A stretch of DNA of 64,000 nucleotides. Source: Ornithinimicrobium flavum. Lineage in GTDB: Bacteria > Actinomycetota > Actinomycetes > Actinomycetales > Dermatophilaceae. Location: assembly GCF_004526345.1 (NCBI RefSeq), contig NZ_CP038213.1, positions 2,604,001 through 2,668,000 of the forward strand, written 5' to 3'. Below the pieces are notes generated by a model. The model saw only the letters and a list, made by a program, of their open reading frames with translations, searched no databases and was not told where the DNA came from. This document shows positions 9,102-18,911 of the stretch, piece by piece. Position 1 is the stretch's first letter, and every line of letters begins with the position of its first letter. Position numbers and translations under genes: made by a program.

Positions 9102-10234
9102 GCCGGCTTGAGGACCGTCTCGATGAGCGCCACGCGCTCCGGGTGCGGCAGGAAGGCCGACTTCATCGCGTTGATCGCCATCGTCCGCAGGTCGTGCCGG
9201 GTCCACCCGACCCGCTCGACCAGGAGCATCGCCTCCCGCGTCATCGAGGTCCCGCTCATGAGCCGGTTGTCGGTGTTGAGCGTCACCCGGACGTCGAGGT
9301 TCTTCAGCAGGGTGATGGCGTGCTCCTCGATCGACGGGGCGGCACCGGTCTGGACGTTGCTGCTGGGACACATCTCCAGGGCGATGCGGCGGTCGCGCAC
9401 GTAGGAGGCGAGGGGCCCCAGGACGAAGGCACCCGGGTCCGAGCGGGAGAGCGCCACCGCGGCCCCGAGGTCCTCGGTGACCGGCCGTCCGTCCACCGTG
9501 ACGTCGTCGACGAGACGGATCCCGTGGCCGAGCCGCTCCGCCCCGCACCACTGCACGGCCTCCCAGATGCTCGGCAGCCCGAAGGCCTCGCCCGCGTGGA
9601 TCGTGAAGTGGGCGTTCTCGTGCCGGAGGTACTCGAAGGCGGCCAGGTGGCGGGTGGGGGGAAAACCGTCCTCCGCCCCCGCGATGTCGAAGCCGCAGAC
9701 GTCGTCCCGGTGCCGCACCATGAGCTCGGCGATCTCCACGCTGCGGGCGGCGTGCCGCATGGCGGTGACCATCGAGCGGACCTGGATCCGGCCCCCGGCC
9801 CCGCGCACCTCGTCCTCGCCCTCACGCAGGCCGGCGTCGACCGCCTCGACGACCTCGTCCAGGCTCAGACCGCCCTCCAGGTGCTGCTCGGGGGCGTAGC
9901 GCACCTCGGCGTACACGACGCCGTCGGCGGCCAGGTCGAGCACGCACTCACGCGCGACGCGCCGCAGCGCCTCGGCGGTCTGCATCACCGCCACGGTGTG
10001 CGCGAAGGTCTCCAGGTAGCGCACCAGCGAGCCGCTGTCCGCGGCCTCCCGGAACCACGCACCCAGGATGTCGACGTCGTCCGCCGGCAGCCCGGCATAC
10101 CCCTGCTCCTGCGCCAGCGCCAGCACCGTCGAGGGTCGCAGCCCCCCGTCGAGGTGGTCGTGCAGGAGCACCTTGGGCAGGGCGCGGACGTCCTCCTCGC
10201 CCAGGGCCGCCCGGGGACCGGCAGCCGCGCTCAC
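9092..10234 (-). CDS. add: Adenosine deaminase
   Basis: 380 residues from GTG 10234, whose GTGA overlaps the cupin stop. Deaminates adenosine/deoxyadenosine to (deoxy)inosine in the cytosol. Metal and catalytic motifs are intact: LLHDHLDG near the N-terminus, IHAGEAFG (catalytic Glu region), [20 protein letters not shown], and [14 protein letters not shown] (metal-binding Asp). Length fits the family. It lies with deoC, deoA, cdd and a nucleoside ABC transporter, so it belongs to a nucleoside salvage cluster. Confidence 0.95.
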   Translation of the reverse strand: MSAAAGPRAALGEEDVRALPKVLLHDHLDGGLRPSTVLALAQEQGYAGLPADDVDILGAWFREAADSGSLVRYLETFAHTVAVMQTAEALRRVARECVLDLAADGVVYAEVRYAPEQHLEGGLSLDEVVEAVDAGLREGEDEVRGAGGRIQVRSMVTAMRHAARSVEIAELMVRHRDDVCGFDIAGAEDGFPPTRHLAAFEYLRHENAHFTIHAGEAFGLPSIWEAVQWCGAERLGHGIRLVDDVTVDGRPVTEDLGAAVALSRSDPGAFVLGPLASYVRDRRIALEMCPSSNVQTGAAPSIEEHAITLLKNLDVRVTLNTDNRLMSGTSMTREAMLLVERVGWTRHDLRTMAINAMKSAFLPHPERVALIETVLKPAYS

Positions 10235-10599
10235 GCGAGGTCGCCCGGGGAGCGGTCGATCCGCGCACCGTCGACGGTGAACGCCGGCGAGCAGACGGAG
10301 ATGTAGTCGGCCCCGCTGTCCCCCACGGAGTAGCGGACCCACTCCCCCGCCCGGGCCAGGACGCACTCCCCGGCACCGACGCGGATCTCCCCACCCTCGT
10401 GCTCCACGCACATCTCGCCGGCCAGGACGTAGGTCACCTCGTCGAACTCGGGCCGCTGCCCGGGCTCGTCCCACCCCGGGGGCGCCGTCATCCGGGCGAG
10501 CGAGACGCCCTCGTGCCCCGAGCTGGCCGCCCCGGCGAACTCCTGGATGAGCTTGTCCCCGGCGCCGGGCACGCGGACCGGCTTCAGCATCGTCGGCAT
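10231..10599 (-). CDS. Small cupin-domain protein
   Basis: 122 residues if started at ATG 10599, which has TATGAT seven bases upstream; an in-frame ATG at 10611 lies on that hexamer. A single cupin barrel is visible ([42 protein letters not shown]). Metal-ligand His residues of classical cupins are sparse, so binding is uncertain. Co-transcribed with the adenosine deaminase gene and divergent from deoC. It may be a small-molecule-binding or isomerase-like protein of nucleoside catabolism; that is inference. Confidence 0.75.
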   Translation of the reverse strand: MPTMLKPVRVPGAGDKLIQEFAGAASSGHEGVSLARMTAPPGWDEPGQRPEFDEVTYVLAGEMCVEHEGGEIRVGAGECVLARAGEWVRYSVGDSGADYISVCSPAFTVDGARIDRSPGDLA

Positions 10600-10606
10600 G
10601 GGATCG

Positions 10607-10616
10607 ATCATAGAGT
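10607..10616. promoter_or_regulatory. Overlapping divergent leaderless -10 hexamers (cupin / deoC)
   Basis: Minus-strand TATGAT (10612-10607) and plus-strand TAGAGT (10611-10616) share the TA step at 10611-10612. They lie seven bases from the cupin ATG (10599) and six from the deoC ATG (10623). Only 23 bases separate the two start codons. Confidence 0.6.
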
Positions 10617-10622
10617 GGGGGT

Positions 10623-11390
10623 ATGTCGAACACCTTCGCCCCCGGCGCGACGCTCACCGTACAGGACGTCGCCGACCTCATCGACCACGCGCTGCTCAAG
10701 CCCGAGCTGACCCCGGCCGAGGTGGAGGCCACCTGCCGGGAGCTCGCGACCGACGAGATCTGGTCGGTCTGCGTGCGTCCCTCGGACGTCGCGCTGGCCC
10801 GGGGCGCCGTCGAGGGCCACACGACCCGGGTGTGCACGGTGATCGGCTTCCCCCACGGCACGACCTCCACGGCGGCCAAGGTCGCCGAGTCCCGCCAGGC
10901 GCTCGAGGACGGGGCGACCGAGCTGGACATGGTCCTCAACATCGGCCGGCTCATCGGTGGTGACCTGGACGCGGTGCGGGAGGACATCGCGGCGGTGGTC
11001 GAGGTGGGGCACGGCGCCGGGGCGCTGGTCAAGGTGATCTTCGAGACCGCGCTGCTCGACGAGGACCAGAAGGTGGCGGCCTGCCGCGCCAGCGAGGAGG
11101 CGGGTGCCGACTTCGTCAAGACGTCCACCGGCTTCGCCGGCGGCGGTGCCACCCTGCCGGACGTGCGGCTCATGCGGGCCAACGTCGGGAGCGGCGTGCA
11201 GGTCAAGGCCTCCGGCGGCGTGCGCGACATCGACACCCTGCTGGCGATGGTGGCCGAGGGCGTCACCCGGATCGGGACCTCCTCCACGGGGGCCCTGCTC
11301 GCCGGGGCGCGCGAGCGCGAGGCTGCCGGGACGCTGGTCGTGCCCGAGCCCGGTCAGGACCTCGACAGCGCCGACGGCCAGGGGTACTGA
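10623..11390 (+). CDS. deoC: Deoxyribose-phosphate aldolase
   Basis: 255 residues. Cleaves 2-deoxyribose-5-phosphate to glyceraldehyde-3-phosphate and acetaldehyde. The Schiff-base lysine motif FVKTSTGF and [17 protein letters not shown] and the N-terminal [11 protein letters not shown] are all present. The ATG follows a leaderless TAGAGT box. It converges on deoA (thymidine phosphorylase); together these degrade deoxynucleosides to central metabolites. Confidence 0.95.
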   Translation: MSNTFAPGATLTVQDVADLIDHALLKPELTPAEVEATCRELATDEIWSVCVRPSDVALARGAVEGHTTRVCTVIGFPHGTTSTAAKVAESRQALEDGATELDMVLNIGRLIGGDLDAVREDIAAVVEVGHGAGALVKVIFETALLDEDQKVAACRASEEAGADFVKTSTGFAGGGATLPDVRLMRANVGSGVQVKASGGVRDIDTLLAMVAEGVTRIGTSSTGALLAGAREREAAGTLVVPEPGQDLDSADGQGY

Positions 11391-11423
11391 CCCTGGGTCG
11401 GCGTGCGCCGGACCCCGCTCAGG

Positions 11424-12713
11424 TCAGCCGACGCGGTCGAGAACGATCGAGTCGGCCGTCTGCACGTCCTGGGCCCCCCCGATCGACCAGCAGCCCTCCA
11501 GGGCGGCCAGCGAGCGGTCGAAGCGCTCGGGCGTGTCCGTGTGCAGCGTCATGAGCGGCTGACCCTTGCTCACCGCGTCGCCGGGCTTGGCGTGCAGCTC
11601 CACGCCGGCCGCCGCCTGCACGGGGTCCTCCTTGCGGCCGCGACCGGCACCGAGGCGCCACGCGGCGACCCCCACGGCGTAGGCGTCGAGCCGGGTCAGG
11701 GTGCCGTCGGCGTCCGCGACGACCTCCTGGGTCTCCTTCGCCGTCGGCAGCTCGGCGTCCGGGTCACCGCCCTGGGCCGAGATCATCGCGCGCCAGACGT
11801 CCATCGCCCGGCCGTCCTTCAGCGCCTCCGCGGGGTCGACGTCGGTGACGCCCGCACCCTCCAGCATCTCCCGGGCCAGCGCCACGGTGAGCTCCACGAC
11901 GTCCTGCGGCCCACCGCCGGCCAGGACCTCGACCGACTCCCTCACCTCCAGGCCGTTGCCGGCCGTGAGGCCCAGCGGCGTGGACATGTCGGTGAGCAGG
12001 GCGACGGTGTGCACGCCGGCGCCCTGCCCCAGCGCGACCATGGTCTCGGCGAGCTCGCGCGCGTCCTCCTGCGTCTTCATGAACGCGCCGGACCCGACCT
12101 TGACGTCGAGCACCAGCACGCCCGTCCCCTCGGCGATCTTCTTGCTCATGATCGAGGACGCGATGAGCGGGATGGCCTCCACGGTGCCGGTGACGTCGCG
12201 CAGGGAGTAGAGCCGCTTGTCGGCCGGCGCCAGCCCGGAGCCGGCCGCGCAGATGACCGCGCCGACGTCCTCCAGCTGACGCAGCATGTCCTCGTTGGAC
12301 AGGGCGGCCTGCCACCCCGGGATCGCCTCGAGCTTGTCCAGGGTGCCTCCGGTGTGGCCCAGCCCCCGGCCGGACAGCTGCGGCACGGCCACCCCGCACG
12401 CCGCCACGAGCGGGGCCAGCGGCAGGGTGATCTTGTCGCCGACGCCGCCGGTGGAGTGCTTGTCGGCGGTCGGGCGGGACAGGGAGGAGAAGTCCATCCG
12501 CTCGCCCGAGGCGATCATCGCGTTGGTCCAGTCACCGATCTCCCGGCGGTTCATCCCGTTGAGCAGGATCGCCATCGCCAGGGCCGACATCTGCTCGTCG
12601 GCCACGACCTCACGGGTGTAGGCGTCGATCACCCACGCGATCTCCTCGCTGCTCAGCTCCCCGCGGTCGCGCTTGGTCCGGATGATGTCAACGGCGTCGA
12701 AGGACTCACTCAT
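11424..12713 (-). CDS. deoA: Thymidine / pyrimidine-nucleoside phosphorylase
   Basis: 429 residues. Phosphorolysis of thymidine or uridine to base and (deoxy)ribose-1-phosphate. The family signature SGRGLGHTGGTLDKLEAIPG and phosphate-binding KHSTGGVGDK are present, and the C-terminal alpha/beta domain is complete. The start overlaps the end of the upstream small membrane protein by 8 bases. Part of the salvage cluster with cdd, deoC and add. Confidence 0.95.
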   Translation of the reverse strand: MSESFDAVDIIRTKRDRGELSSEEIAWVIDAYTREVVADEQMSALAMAILLNGMNRREIGDWTNAMIASGERMDFSSLSRPTADKHSTGGVGDKITLPLAPLVAACGVAVPQLSGRGLGHTGGTLDKLEAIPGWQAALSNEDMLRQLEDVGAVICAAGSGLAPADKRLYSLRDVTGTVEAIPLIASSIMSKKIAEGTGVLVLDVKVGSGAFMKTQEDARELAETMVALGQGAGVHTVALLTDMSTPLGLTAGNGLEVRESVEVLAGGGPQDVVELTVALAREMLEGAGVTDVDPAEALKDGRAMDVWRAMISAQGGDPDAELPTAKETQEVVADADGTLTRLDAYAVGVAAWRLGAGRGRKEDPVQAAAGVELHAKPGDAVSKGQPLMTLHTDTPERFDRSLAALEGCWSIGGAQDVQTADSIVLDRVG

Positions 12714-13362
12714 GACGCCCAGTCTGGCCCATCGACGTCGCGCCCCGCACGACCTGGGCGACGCGCGGCCCCGGCGGGGTCTCCTCGAGCGCGGCCTCGG
12801 CCTCGCGCTGGAGCCGGCGCAGGCCCGCCCCGAACTCGCGCAGACCGGACCCCGGCCGGCCGCCCGCGCCGTCCACCATCGGCAGCAGCCGGGTGCCGAC
12901 CTCGATGATCTCCCGCAACGTGCGCGCGACCTCGGCGTCGTCCCCCGCCCGGGCCGCCGCGTCCAGGTCCTGGGCGCACCGGGCCAGGGAGAGCTGCCCG
13001 AGGGAGACGACCGGGTCGGTGGCCGGGACGCCGCCGGCCGGGCCGGGCGGCGGCGGGGGCGGGTCCACAGGACCGGGGTGAGCGGTGCCCACCGAACCGG
13101 GGTAGCGGGGCACGTCGATCGTCGGCATACCGGGCTCCACCGCCGGGGGCGGCTGACCCGTGAGGACGGGGCCGCCGGAGGACGCCCCGGGCGGCGGGGT
13201 CACCGGGCGGCGCGCTCCCGGGCGAGGACGGCCCAGCACGCTCGCCAGGACGACCCCGATGACGATGAGCGGCAGGATGCTGACGTCCCGGTCCAGCAGG
13301 ACGTTGAGGACGACGAAGGCCACGACGGCCCATCCGAACCACGGCAGCCTGGGCACCCTCAC
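12706..13362 (-). CDS. Hypothetical membrane-anchored protein, proline-rich
   Basis: 218 residues from GTG 13362, six bases after a TACGGT box. Two short hydrophobic stretches (residues ~7-40, FGWAVVAFVVLNVLL...LPLIVIGVVLASVLG), then a proline-rich linker (~50-110), then a helical C-terminal domain (LARCAQDLDAAARAGDDAEVARTLREIIEVGTRLLP). No family recognised. It overlaps deoA and is probably transcribed with it. Confidence 0.6.
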   Translation of the reverse strand: MRVPRLPWFGWAVVAFVVLNVLLDRDVSILPLIVIGVVLASVLGRPRPGARRPVTPPPGASSGGPVLTGQPPPAVEPGMPTIDVPRYPGSVGTAHPGPVDPPPPPPGPAGGVPATDPVVSLGQLSLARCAQDLDAAARAGDDAEVARTLREIIEVGTRLLPMVDGAGGRPGSGLREFGAGLRRLQREAEAALEETPPGPRVAQVVRGATSMGQTGRHE

Positions 13363-13368
13363 CTCGTC

Positions 13369-13374
13369 ACCGTA
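13369..13374 (-). promoter_or_regulatory. Leaderless -10 hexamer before the 13362 gene
   Basis: Minus-strand TACGGT, six bases upstream of GTG 13362. Confidence 0.5.
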
Positions 13375-13407
13375 GCCCGGCCGGGCACGTGTGACATCCT
13401 GTGCCCC

Positions 13408-14061
13408 GTGCGTATCGCTGAGATCATGGCCATGGTCGTCCCTCCGGTCACCGAGCTGGCGCGTCGCGCCCGCGACGTCCCGGGTGGGACGCAGGCGCGG
13501 CAGCCGATGTTCCCCACCCTGGTGGCCGTGCGCAACGACCGGGTGGTGGCCACGCTGAGTTCCCCGCGGGTCGGCACCACGCTCACCGGGGCGATCACGA
13601 TGGCCGTCGGGCTGGCCCCGCAGGTGCTGGTGCTCGCGGCCGAGGGCACGGTGGACGGCCGAAGCGCCATCACCTACTCGCTCATGACCCGTGAGCTGAA
13701 GGCCGCCTGCGCGGTCCAGGACATCAACGAGGAGGACGGGCAGGTCACCTTCGGCGTCCCCCAGCAGGCAGGCGAGCTCGACCCGACGGCGCTGCGCGTG
13801 CTGGCCGACGCCCTGGCCCAGGAGCCGGTCGACGTCACCCGGGTGGCCCGCCAGGACATGGGCGGCACCTTCGGCGAGCGGACCTTCCTCCCGCCCGAGC
13901 AGGGCCGGGTGGTCGTGGACGCCGGGACGGTCAAGACCCTCCATGACCGCGTGGAGGGCATCGCCGGCCGGGCGCTCTACCTCGCCCGCAGCCAGGAGGC
14001 CGGCCAGCTCGCGCTGGAGGCCGGCCTGCCGCGCGCGTGCCTGCTGCAGCCGCAGGGCTGA
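13408..14061 (+). CDS. Conserved-looking hypothetical protein
   Basis: 217 residues from GTG 13408. An alternating beta/alpha pattern is visible (TLVAVRNDRVVATLSS, TTLTGAITMAVGLAPQVLVLAAEG, EEDGQVTFGVPQQAGELDPTALRVLADAL). No transmembrane segment, signal peptide or recognised motif. It is divergent from the membrane-anchored gene and ends one base before the cdd stop on the other strand. Codon usage matches its neighbours, so it is a real gene. Function unknown. Confidence 0.6.
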   Translation: MRIAEIMAMVVPPVTELARRARDVPGGTQARQPMFPTLVAVRNDRVVATLSSPRVGTTLTGAITMAVGLAPQVLVLAAEGTVDGRSAITYSLMTRELKAACAVQDINEEDGQVTFGVPQQAGELDPTALRVLADALAQEPVDVTRVARQDMGGTFGERTFLPPEQGRVVVDAGTVKTLHDRVEGIAGRALYLARSQEAGQLALEAGLPRACLLQPQG

Positions 14062-14062
14062 C

Positions 14063-14458
14063 TCAGACCAGGTTCTCCGGTCCGAAGGCCTGCGGCAGCA
14101 CCGCGCTCAGCGGGAGGACCCCCTCCGGGGTCTGCAGCTGGCAGTCCGGCGCCCCGAACTCCCACAGCAGCTGCCGGCAGCGCCCGCACGGCATGAGGGT
14201 GCGTCCCTGCCCGTCGACGCACCAGACGGCGACCAGCCGGCCGCCGCCGGTGGCCGCGAGCTCGGAGACCATCCCGCACTCCGCGCACAGCCCGACGCCG
14301 TAGGAGGCGTTCTCCACGTTGCAGCCGCTGACCACCCGCCCGTCGTCGACCAGGCCGGCGACGCCGACCGGGTAGTGCGAGTAGGGCACGTAGGCCCGGC
14401 CCATGACCTCCGTCGCCCGCCGGCGCAGAGCCTCCCAGTCGACCTCGGGTGCGCTCAC
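14063..14458 (-). CDS. cdd: Cytidine deaminase
   Basis: 131 residues, the size of the tetrameric zinc enzyme. Deaminates cytidine/deoxycytidine to (deoxy)uridine. Zinc and catalytic motifs are CAECGMVSEL (Cys-Ala-Glu) and PCGRCRQLL; substrate-binding GCNVENASYG and YSHYPVG are present. It follows the ABC permease genes by about 10 bases, so uptake and deamination are probably co-expressed. Confidence 0.95.
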   Translation of the reverse strand: MSAPEVDWEALRRRATEVMGRAYVPYSHYPVGVAGLVDDGRVVSGCNVENASYGVGLCAECGMVSELAATGGGRLVAVWCVDGQGRTLMPCGRCRQLLWEFGAPDCQLQTPEGVLPLSAVLPQAFGPENLV

Positions 14459-14468
14459 GTCATACCTC

Positions 14469-15755
14469 TCAGCTCTTGGTGTAGGGGATGCCCTCGGCCG
14501 CGGGCGGGCGGACCCGGCCGACGAAGCCGGCGACGGCCAGGATGGTGATGACGTAGGGCAGCATGAGCAGCAGCTCGGAGGGGATGCCGGCGCCGATCGT
14601 CGACATGACGTTGCCGAGGTTCCGGGAGAAGCCGAAGAGCAGCGCCGCGGCCACCGCACCCCAGGGGTTCCACTTGCCCAGGATCATCGCGGCGAGGGCG
14701 ATGAAGCCGTTGCCAGCCGACATGTCGCGCCCGAAGGCCAGGCCGGACCCGACGGTGAAGAAGGCGCCGCCGAGGCCGGCGATCGCGCCGCCGAGGATGG
14801 TGTTCCACACCCGCCGCGGGTTGACCTTGATGCCCACCGTGTCGGCCGCCTTGGGGTGCTCTCCGACGGCGCGGGTGCGCAGGCCCCAGCGGCTGCGGAA
14901 GAGCATGAAGTTCAGCACGATGACGATGACGTACATCAGGTAGACCAGGATCGTCTGGTTGAAGAGCACCGGGCCGACGAGGGGGATCTCGGACAGCACC
15001 GGGACCTGGATGCGGGGCAGCGGGGCACGGGTGTTCCACACCTCCCGGTTCTGCGAGAGCACCGTGGAGAAGAGGAAGCCGGTCAACCCGATGATGAGGG
15101 TGTTGAGGACGACGCCGACGATGATCTGGTTGACCCGGTAGGCGACGGCGAACCAGGCCAGCACCGCGCCGACCAGCGCGCCGGCCAACGGTGCCGCGGC
15201 CAGGCCGGCGTAGCCGCTACCGACGGCGGAGCCGACCACCGCCGCCGCGAAGGCGCCGAAGAGCAGCTGGCCCTCGATCGCGATGTTGATGATGCCCGAC
15301 CGCTCGCACACGACGCCGGAGAGGGCGCCGAAGACCAGCGGCACCGACAGGGTGAGCGCGCCGGCGAGCAGGGAGACCATCGGGATGAGCTTGCCGGCAC
15401 CGATGAAGGTGAGGAAGGCCATGATGAAGGCCGTGCCGACGATGATGTGCAACCACCACGGGGGCCGGCGGCGCTGGCGCACCATCAGGAAGGACACGAC
15501 CGCCGCGGCCGCCATCACCAGGGCGAGCACCACGATGATGAGCAGCGAGGGCACCTCGATGTTCGGGATGGTGACCCAGGCCTCGCGCGTGCCGAACTGG
15601 AAGGTGGTGGACTCGTCGGCGTTCGTGCCCCGCAGCAGCAGCAGCGAGAGGAGGGCGGCGAGCGCGTAGACGACCGGTGTCTTGAGACCGACCTTGGGAC
15701 GGAGCAGGAGGTGGTCGCCCTCGACGGGGGTGGTGGGGCTGGTGACGGTGCTCAC
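14469..15755 (-). CDS. Nucleoside ABC transporter permease (second subunit)
   Basis: 428 residues from GTG 15755, overlapping the stop of the other permease. About ten membrane spans. The branched-chain amino-acid/nucleoside permease pattern GIINIAIEGQLLFGAFAAAVVG and the cytoplasmic coupling loop GEHPKAADTVGIKVNPRRVW are seen. It resembles the NupQ/YufQ type. It works with the upstream permease, ATPase and BMP lipoprotein to import nucleosides. Confidence 0.88.
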   Translation of the reverse strand: MSTVTSPTTPVEGDHLLLRPKVGLKTPVVYALAALLSLLLLRGTNADESTTFQFGTREAWVTIPNIEVPSLLIIVVLALVMAAAAVVSFLMVRQRRRPPWWLHIIVGTAFIMAFLTFIGAGKLIPMVSLLAGALTLSVPLVFGALSGVVCERSGIINIAIEGQLLFGAFAAAVVGSAVGSGYAGLAAAPLAGALVGAVLAWFAVAYRVNQIIVGVVLNTLIIGLTGFLFSTVLSQNREVWNTRAPLPRIQVPVLSEIPLVGPVLFNQTILVYLMYVIVIVLNFMLFRSRWGLRTRAVGEHPKAADTVGIKVNPRRVWNTILGGAIAGLGGAFFTVGSGLAFGRDMSAGNGFIALAAMILGKWNPWGAVAAALLFGFSRNLGNVMSTIGAGIPSELLLMLPYVITILAVAGFVGRVRPPAAEGIPYTKS

Positions 15756-17104
15756 GCGGTCGCCTCCTTCGCTGTGGTGTTCCGAGGTCGCTGGCGGCGG
15801 GGCCGCGCGCCCGGGGCGGGCAGACGGAAGACCGAGCGCACCAGCGGCGGCGCCGCGATGAGGAGCACGATCAACGACTGGACGACCAGCACGATGTCGA
15901 TGGGGGTGGAGGTCAGGGACTGCATGAGGAAGCCGCCGGACTTCAGGGCGCCGAAGAGCAGCCCGGCGAAGAACGTGCCCCACGGTCGGGAGCGGCCGAG
16001 CAGCGCCACCGTGATGGCGTCGAAGCCGAAGGACGCGGCGACCCCGGCGGTGAGGGCCCGCTCGGTCCCGAGCACCTGCCCCGAGGCGGCCAGGCCGGCC
16101 AGGGCGCCGGCGATGACCATGGTGATGACCGTCACCCTGCCCACCGACATGCCGGCCGTGCGGGCCGCCGCCGGGTTGGCCCCGGCCGCGCGGATCTGGA
16201 AGCCGATCGTGGAGCGCTCCAGGAGCCACCAGACGAAGACCGTGGCGAGGATGGCGACCACGAAGCCCCAGTGCAGCCGGAAGGTGTTGCCGGGGACCAG
16301 CCAGTCGGGGATGAGTGCCGGGAAGAGGGCGTTCTCCTCCACCGGCGGGCTCTTCTGACCGGTGCGCCCGAGGTTGAAGGCAGGCCGCTTGAGCATGTAG
16401 CCGATGAGGTTGACGGCCACGTAGTTGAGCATGATCGTGACGATCACCTCGTTGGCGCCGAACCGGGCCTTGAGGATGCCGGGGATGAAGGCCCAGACCG
16501 CGCCGCCTATCGCGCCGCCGAGGATGGCCGCGAGCAGGTGGATGACGGGCGGCAGGTCCCAGGCGAAGCCGACGTAGGCGGCCACGATGGCCCCGACGAT
16601 GATCTGGCCCTGCGCACCGATGTTGAACAGGCCGGCCCGAAAGCCGACCGCGATGCCCAGACCGGCGAGGATCAGCGGGATCGCGAAAACCATCGACTCG
16701 GTGAGCGGCTTGATCATGCCCGCGAAGGTGGTCGCGCGCCAGTCGAGCACGGAGCCCCGGAACATCGCCACGTAGGCGTCGCTGACGGCGCTCCAGGCGG
16801 CGGCGAAGGTGTCGCCCGGCCGCGAGAAGAAGTAGCCGGTGGCCGCCCGGGTAGCCTCGTCGGCGAAGGCGATGAGCACCCCGCCGAGGACGAGGGCGAG
16901 CACCACCGCCAGCACCGACATCAGCGCGCTGCCGGACAAGATCTGGTGCAGGAGGGAGGCTGGCTCCTCGTCGCGGTGGGTCGGGCCGTCCCCGGTCGGC
17001 GCTCCGCCCTCGGTGCCGGTCTGCGCCGGCGGGGTGGCGGCGACGGACTGTTCGGAGCCGGCGTCGGTGCCGCGGGACTCGTTGTCGTGCGGCTTCTCGC
17101 TCAC
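15752..17104 (-). CDS. Nucleoside ABC transporter permease (first subunit)
   Basis: 450 residues from GTG 17104. A long polar N-terminus (~60 residues) is followed by about ten membrane spans. GLFNIGAQGQIIVGAIVAAYVG and FQIRAAGANPAAARTAGMSVGR are the channel and coupling-loop motifs of the NupP/YufP family. Translationally coupled at both ends (GTGA overlaps). The C-terminus is Arg-rich. Confidence 0.88.
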   Translation of the reverse strand: MSEKPHDNESRGTDAGSEQSVAATPPAQTGTEGGAPTGDGPTHRDEEPASLLHQILSGSALMSVLAVVLALVLGGVLIAFADEATRAATGYFFSRPGDTFAAAWSAVSDAYVAMFRGSVLDWRATTFAGMIKPLTESMVFAIPLILAGLGIAVGFRAGLFNIGAQGQIIVGAIVAAYVGFAWDLPPVIHLLAAILGGAIGGAVWAFIPGILKARFGANEVIVTIMLNYVAVNLIGYMLKRPAFNLGRTGQKSPPVEENALFPALIPDWLVPGNTFRLHWGFVVAILATVFVWWLLERSTIGFQIRAAGANPAAARTAGMSVGRVTVITMVIAGALAGLAASGQVLGTERALTAGVAASFGFDAITVALLGRSRPWGTFFAGLLFGALKSGGFLMQSLTSTPIDIVLVVQSLIVLLIAAPPLVRSVFRLPAPGARPRRQRPRNTTAKEATA

Positions 17105-18759
17105 GGGTGCTCCTCGGTGCTCGCCGGGTCGGGGGTATGAGGTGCCGCCGGCTCCTGGTCGACGTCCGGGACGCCGTCGCCGTCGAGGTCCGCCATGCCG
17201 AGCACGGAGTGGTGCTCCGCGGCCTGGGCCCGGGCCTCGTCCATGGGCACCCCGGCCATCATCAGGCCCAACATGTCGCGGGACACACCCCCGCGGCCGG
17301 CCTCCTCGGCGACGTCCACGATGCCGACGATGCGGCCGCGGTACATCACCGCGATGCGGTCGGCGAGGTTCAGCACCTCGTCCAGCTCGGTGGACACCAC
17401 GATCACGGGGGTGCCCTGGTCGCGCTCGGCGACGATCCGCTTGTGCACGAACTCGATCGAGCCGACGTCGAGACCACGGGTCGGCTGGGAGGCGACGAGC
17501 AGCCGCAGCGGCCGGGACATCTCCCGGGCCAGGACGACCTTCTGGGCGTTGCCGCCGGAGAGGGTGGAGATCGGGTCCTGGACCGAGGTGTACCGGACGT
17601 CGAACTCCTGGGTCCGCTGCTCGGCGTTGGCCGCGACCCGGGCGGGGCTCATGGAGATGCCGCGGGCGAAGGGCTCGGTGTCGAAGAGGTCGAGCACGAG
17701 GTTCTCCGCGATGGAGAAGCTGGCGACCACCCCGTCGGTGGACCGGTCCTCGGGCACGAAGCCGATGCCGGCCCGCAGCCGCTGCCGGACGCTGCGCCCG
17801 CGCAGGTCGGCGCCGTCCAGGACGAGGCGGCCGGCGTCGGCCTCCTCGAGCCCGAGAATGACCTCGGCCAGCTCGGTCTGGCCGTTGCCCTGCACCCCGG
17901 CGACGCAGAAGATCTCGCCGTGCCGGACGTCGAAGGAGATGTCGTCGACCAGCACGGTGCCGTTGGGCGCCACCACCGACAGCCCCTCGACGGTGAAGGC
18001 CGCCTCGCCGGGGGTGGCCGCGGCCTTGTCGACCGCCAGGTTGACCGAGCGCCCGACCATGAGCGAGGCCAGCTCGGTCTCGGTCGAGGTGGGGCTCGCC
18101 TCCCCCACGACCTTGCCGCGCCGGATGACCGTGATGCGGTCGGCGATGGCCCGGACCTCACGCAGCTTGTGGGTGATGAAGACGATGGAGGTGCCGGCCT
18201 CCTTGAGCTCCCCCATGATGCCGATGAGCTCGTCGGTCTCCTGCGGCGTCAGCACGGCCGTGGGCTCGTCCAGGATGAGGACGCTGGCGTCGCGGGAGAG
18301 AGCCTTGATGATCTCGACCCGCTGCTGGACGCCCACGGGCAGGTCCTCGACGAGCGCGTCCGGGTCGACGTGGAAGCCGAACCGCTCGGAGATCTCGGTC
18401 ACCCGGCGGCGGGCCTCGTCGAGCTTGAGCACCCCGGCCGGCCCTGCGGGCTCGTAACCGAGCGCGACGGACTCCGCCACGGTGAAGACCGGGACGAGCA
18501 TGAAGTGCTGGTGCACCATGCCGATGCCCGCGGCGACCGCGTCACCGGGCCCCTTGAAGGAGACCGGCCGGCCGTCGAGGAGGATCTGGCCGTCGTCGGG
18601 GTCGTAGAGGCCGTAGAGCACGTTCATCAGCGTGCTCTTCCCGGCGCCGTTCTCCCCGAGCAGGGCGTGGATCTCCCCCGGCTCGACGACCAGGTCGATG
18701 TGGTCGTTGGCCACGAGGGGACCGAACACCTTGGTGATGCCCTGGAGCTCCAGCTTCAT
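17101..18759 (-). CDS. Nucleoside ABC transporter ATP-binding protein (duplicated domains)
   Basis: 552 residues, two fused ABC domains as in NupO/YufO. The first has a canonical Walker A GENGAGKST and Walker B LILDEPTAVL. The second has a degenerate P-loop GVQGNGQTEL, signature LSGGNAQKVVLAREM and LLVASQPTRGLD. ATG with AGGAG upstream. It energises import by the two downstream permeases. Confidence 0.93.
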   Translation of the reverse strand: MKLELQGITKVFGPLVANDHIDLVVEPGEIHALLGENGAGKSTLMNVLYGLYDPDDGQILLDGRPVSFKGPGDAVAAGIGMVHQHFMLVPVFTVAESVALGYEPAGPAGVLKLDEARRRVTEISERFGFHVDPDALVEDLPVGVQQRVEIIKALSRDASVLILDEPTAVLTPQETDELIGIMGELKEAGTSIVFITHKLREVRAIADRITVIRRGKVVGEASPTSTETELASLMVGRSVNLAVDKAAATPGEAAFTVEGLSVVAPNGTVLVDDISFDVRHGEIFCVAGVQGNGQTELAEVILGLEEADAGRLVLDGADLRGRSVRQRLRAGIGFVPEDRSTDGVVASFSIAENLVLDLFDTEPFARGISMSPARVAANAEQRTQEFDVRYTSVQDPISTLSGGNAQKVVLAREMSRPLRLLVASQPTRGLDVGSIEFVHKRIVAERDQGTPVIVVSTELDEVLNLADRIAVMYRGRIVGIVDVAEEAGRGGVSRDMLGLMMAGVPMDEARAQAAEHHSVLGMADLDGDGVPDVDQEPAAPHTPDPASTEEHP

Positions 18760-18837
18760 CGCCGCTCCTGCCTGCGCGTCATTGCGTGCCTATCTCACGG
18801 GTCGTCCGAGGTCGTGGGACCACCTCGGGTGGACAGC

Positions 18838-18871
18838 GTAGCGGCCCGACCCTGGTGGGCCGGGCCGCTAC
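18838..18871 (-). terminator. Hairpin after the BMP lipoprotein gene
   Basis: An 11-base arm GTAGCGGCCCG (18838-18848) pairs with CGGGCCGCTAC (18861-18871), with a further three pairs inside. It lies between the binding-protein gene and its ATPase gene. It may act as a partial terminator that keeps the lipoprotein in excess. No T-run, as usual in high-GC actinobacteria. Confidence 0.6.
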
Positions 18872-18911
18872 GGAGGTGGGTCGTCAGCGGGGACGTGGAC
18901 GACCCGTCAGC

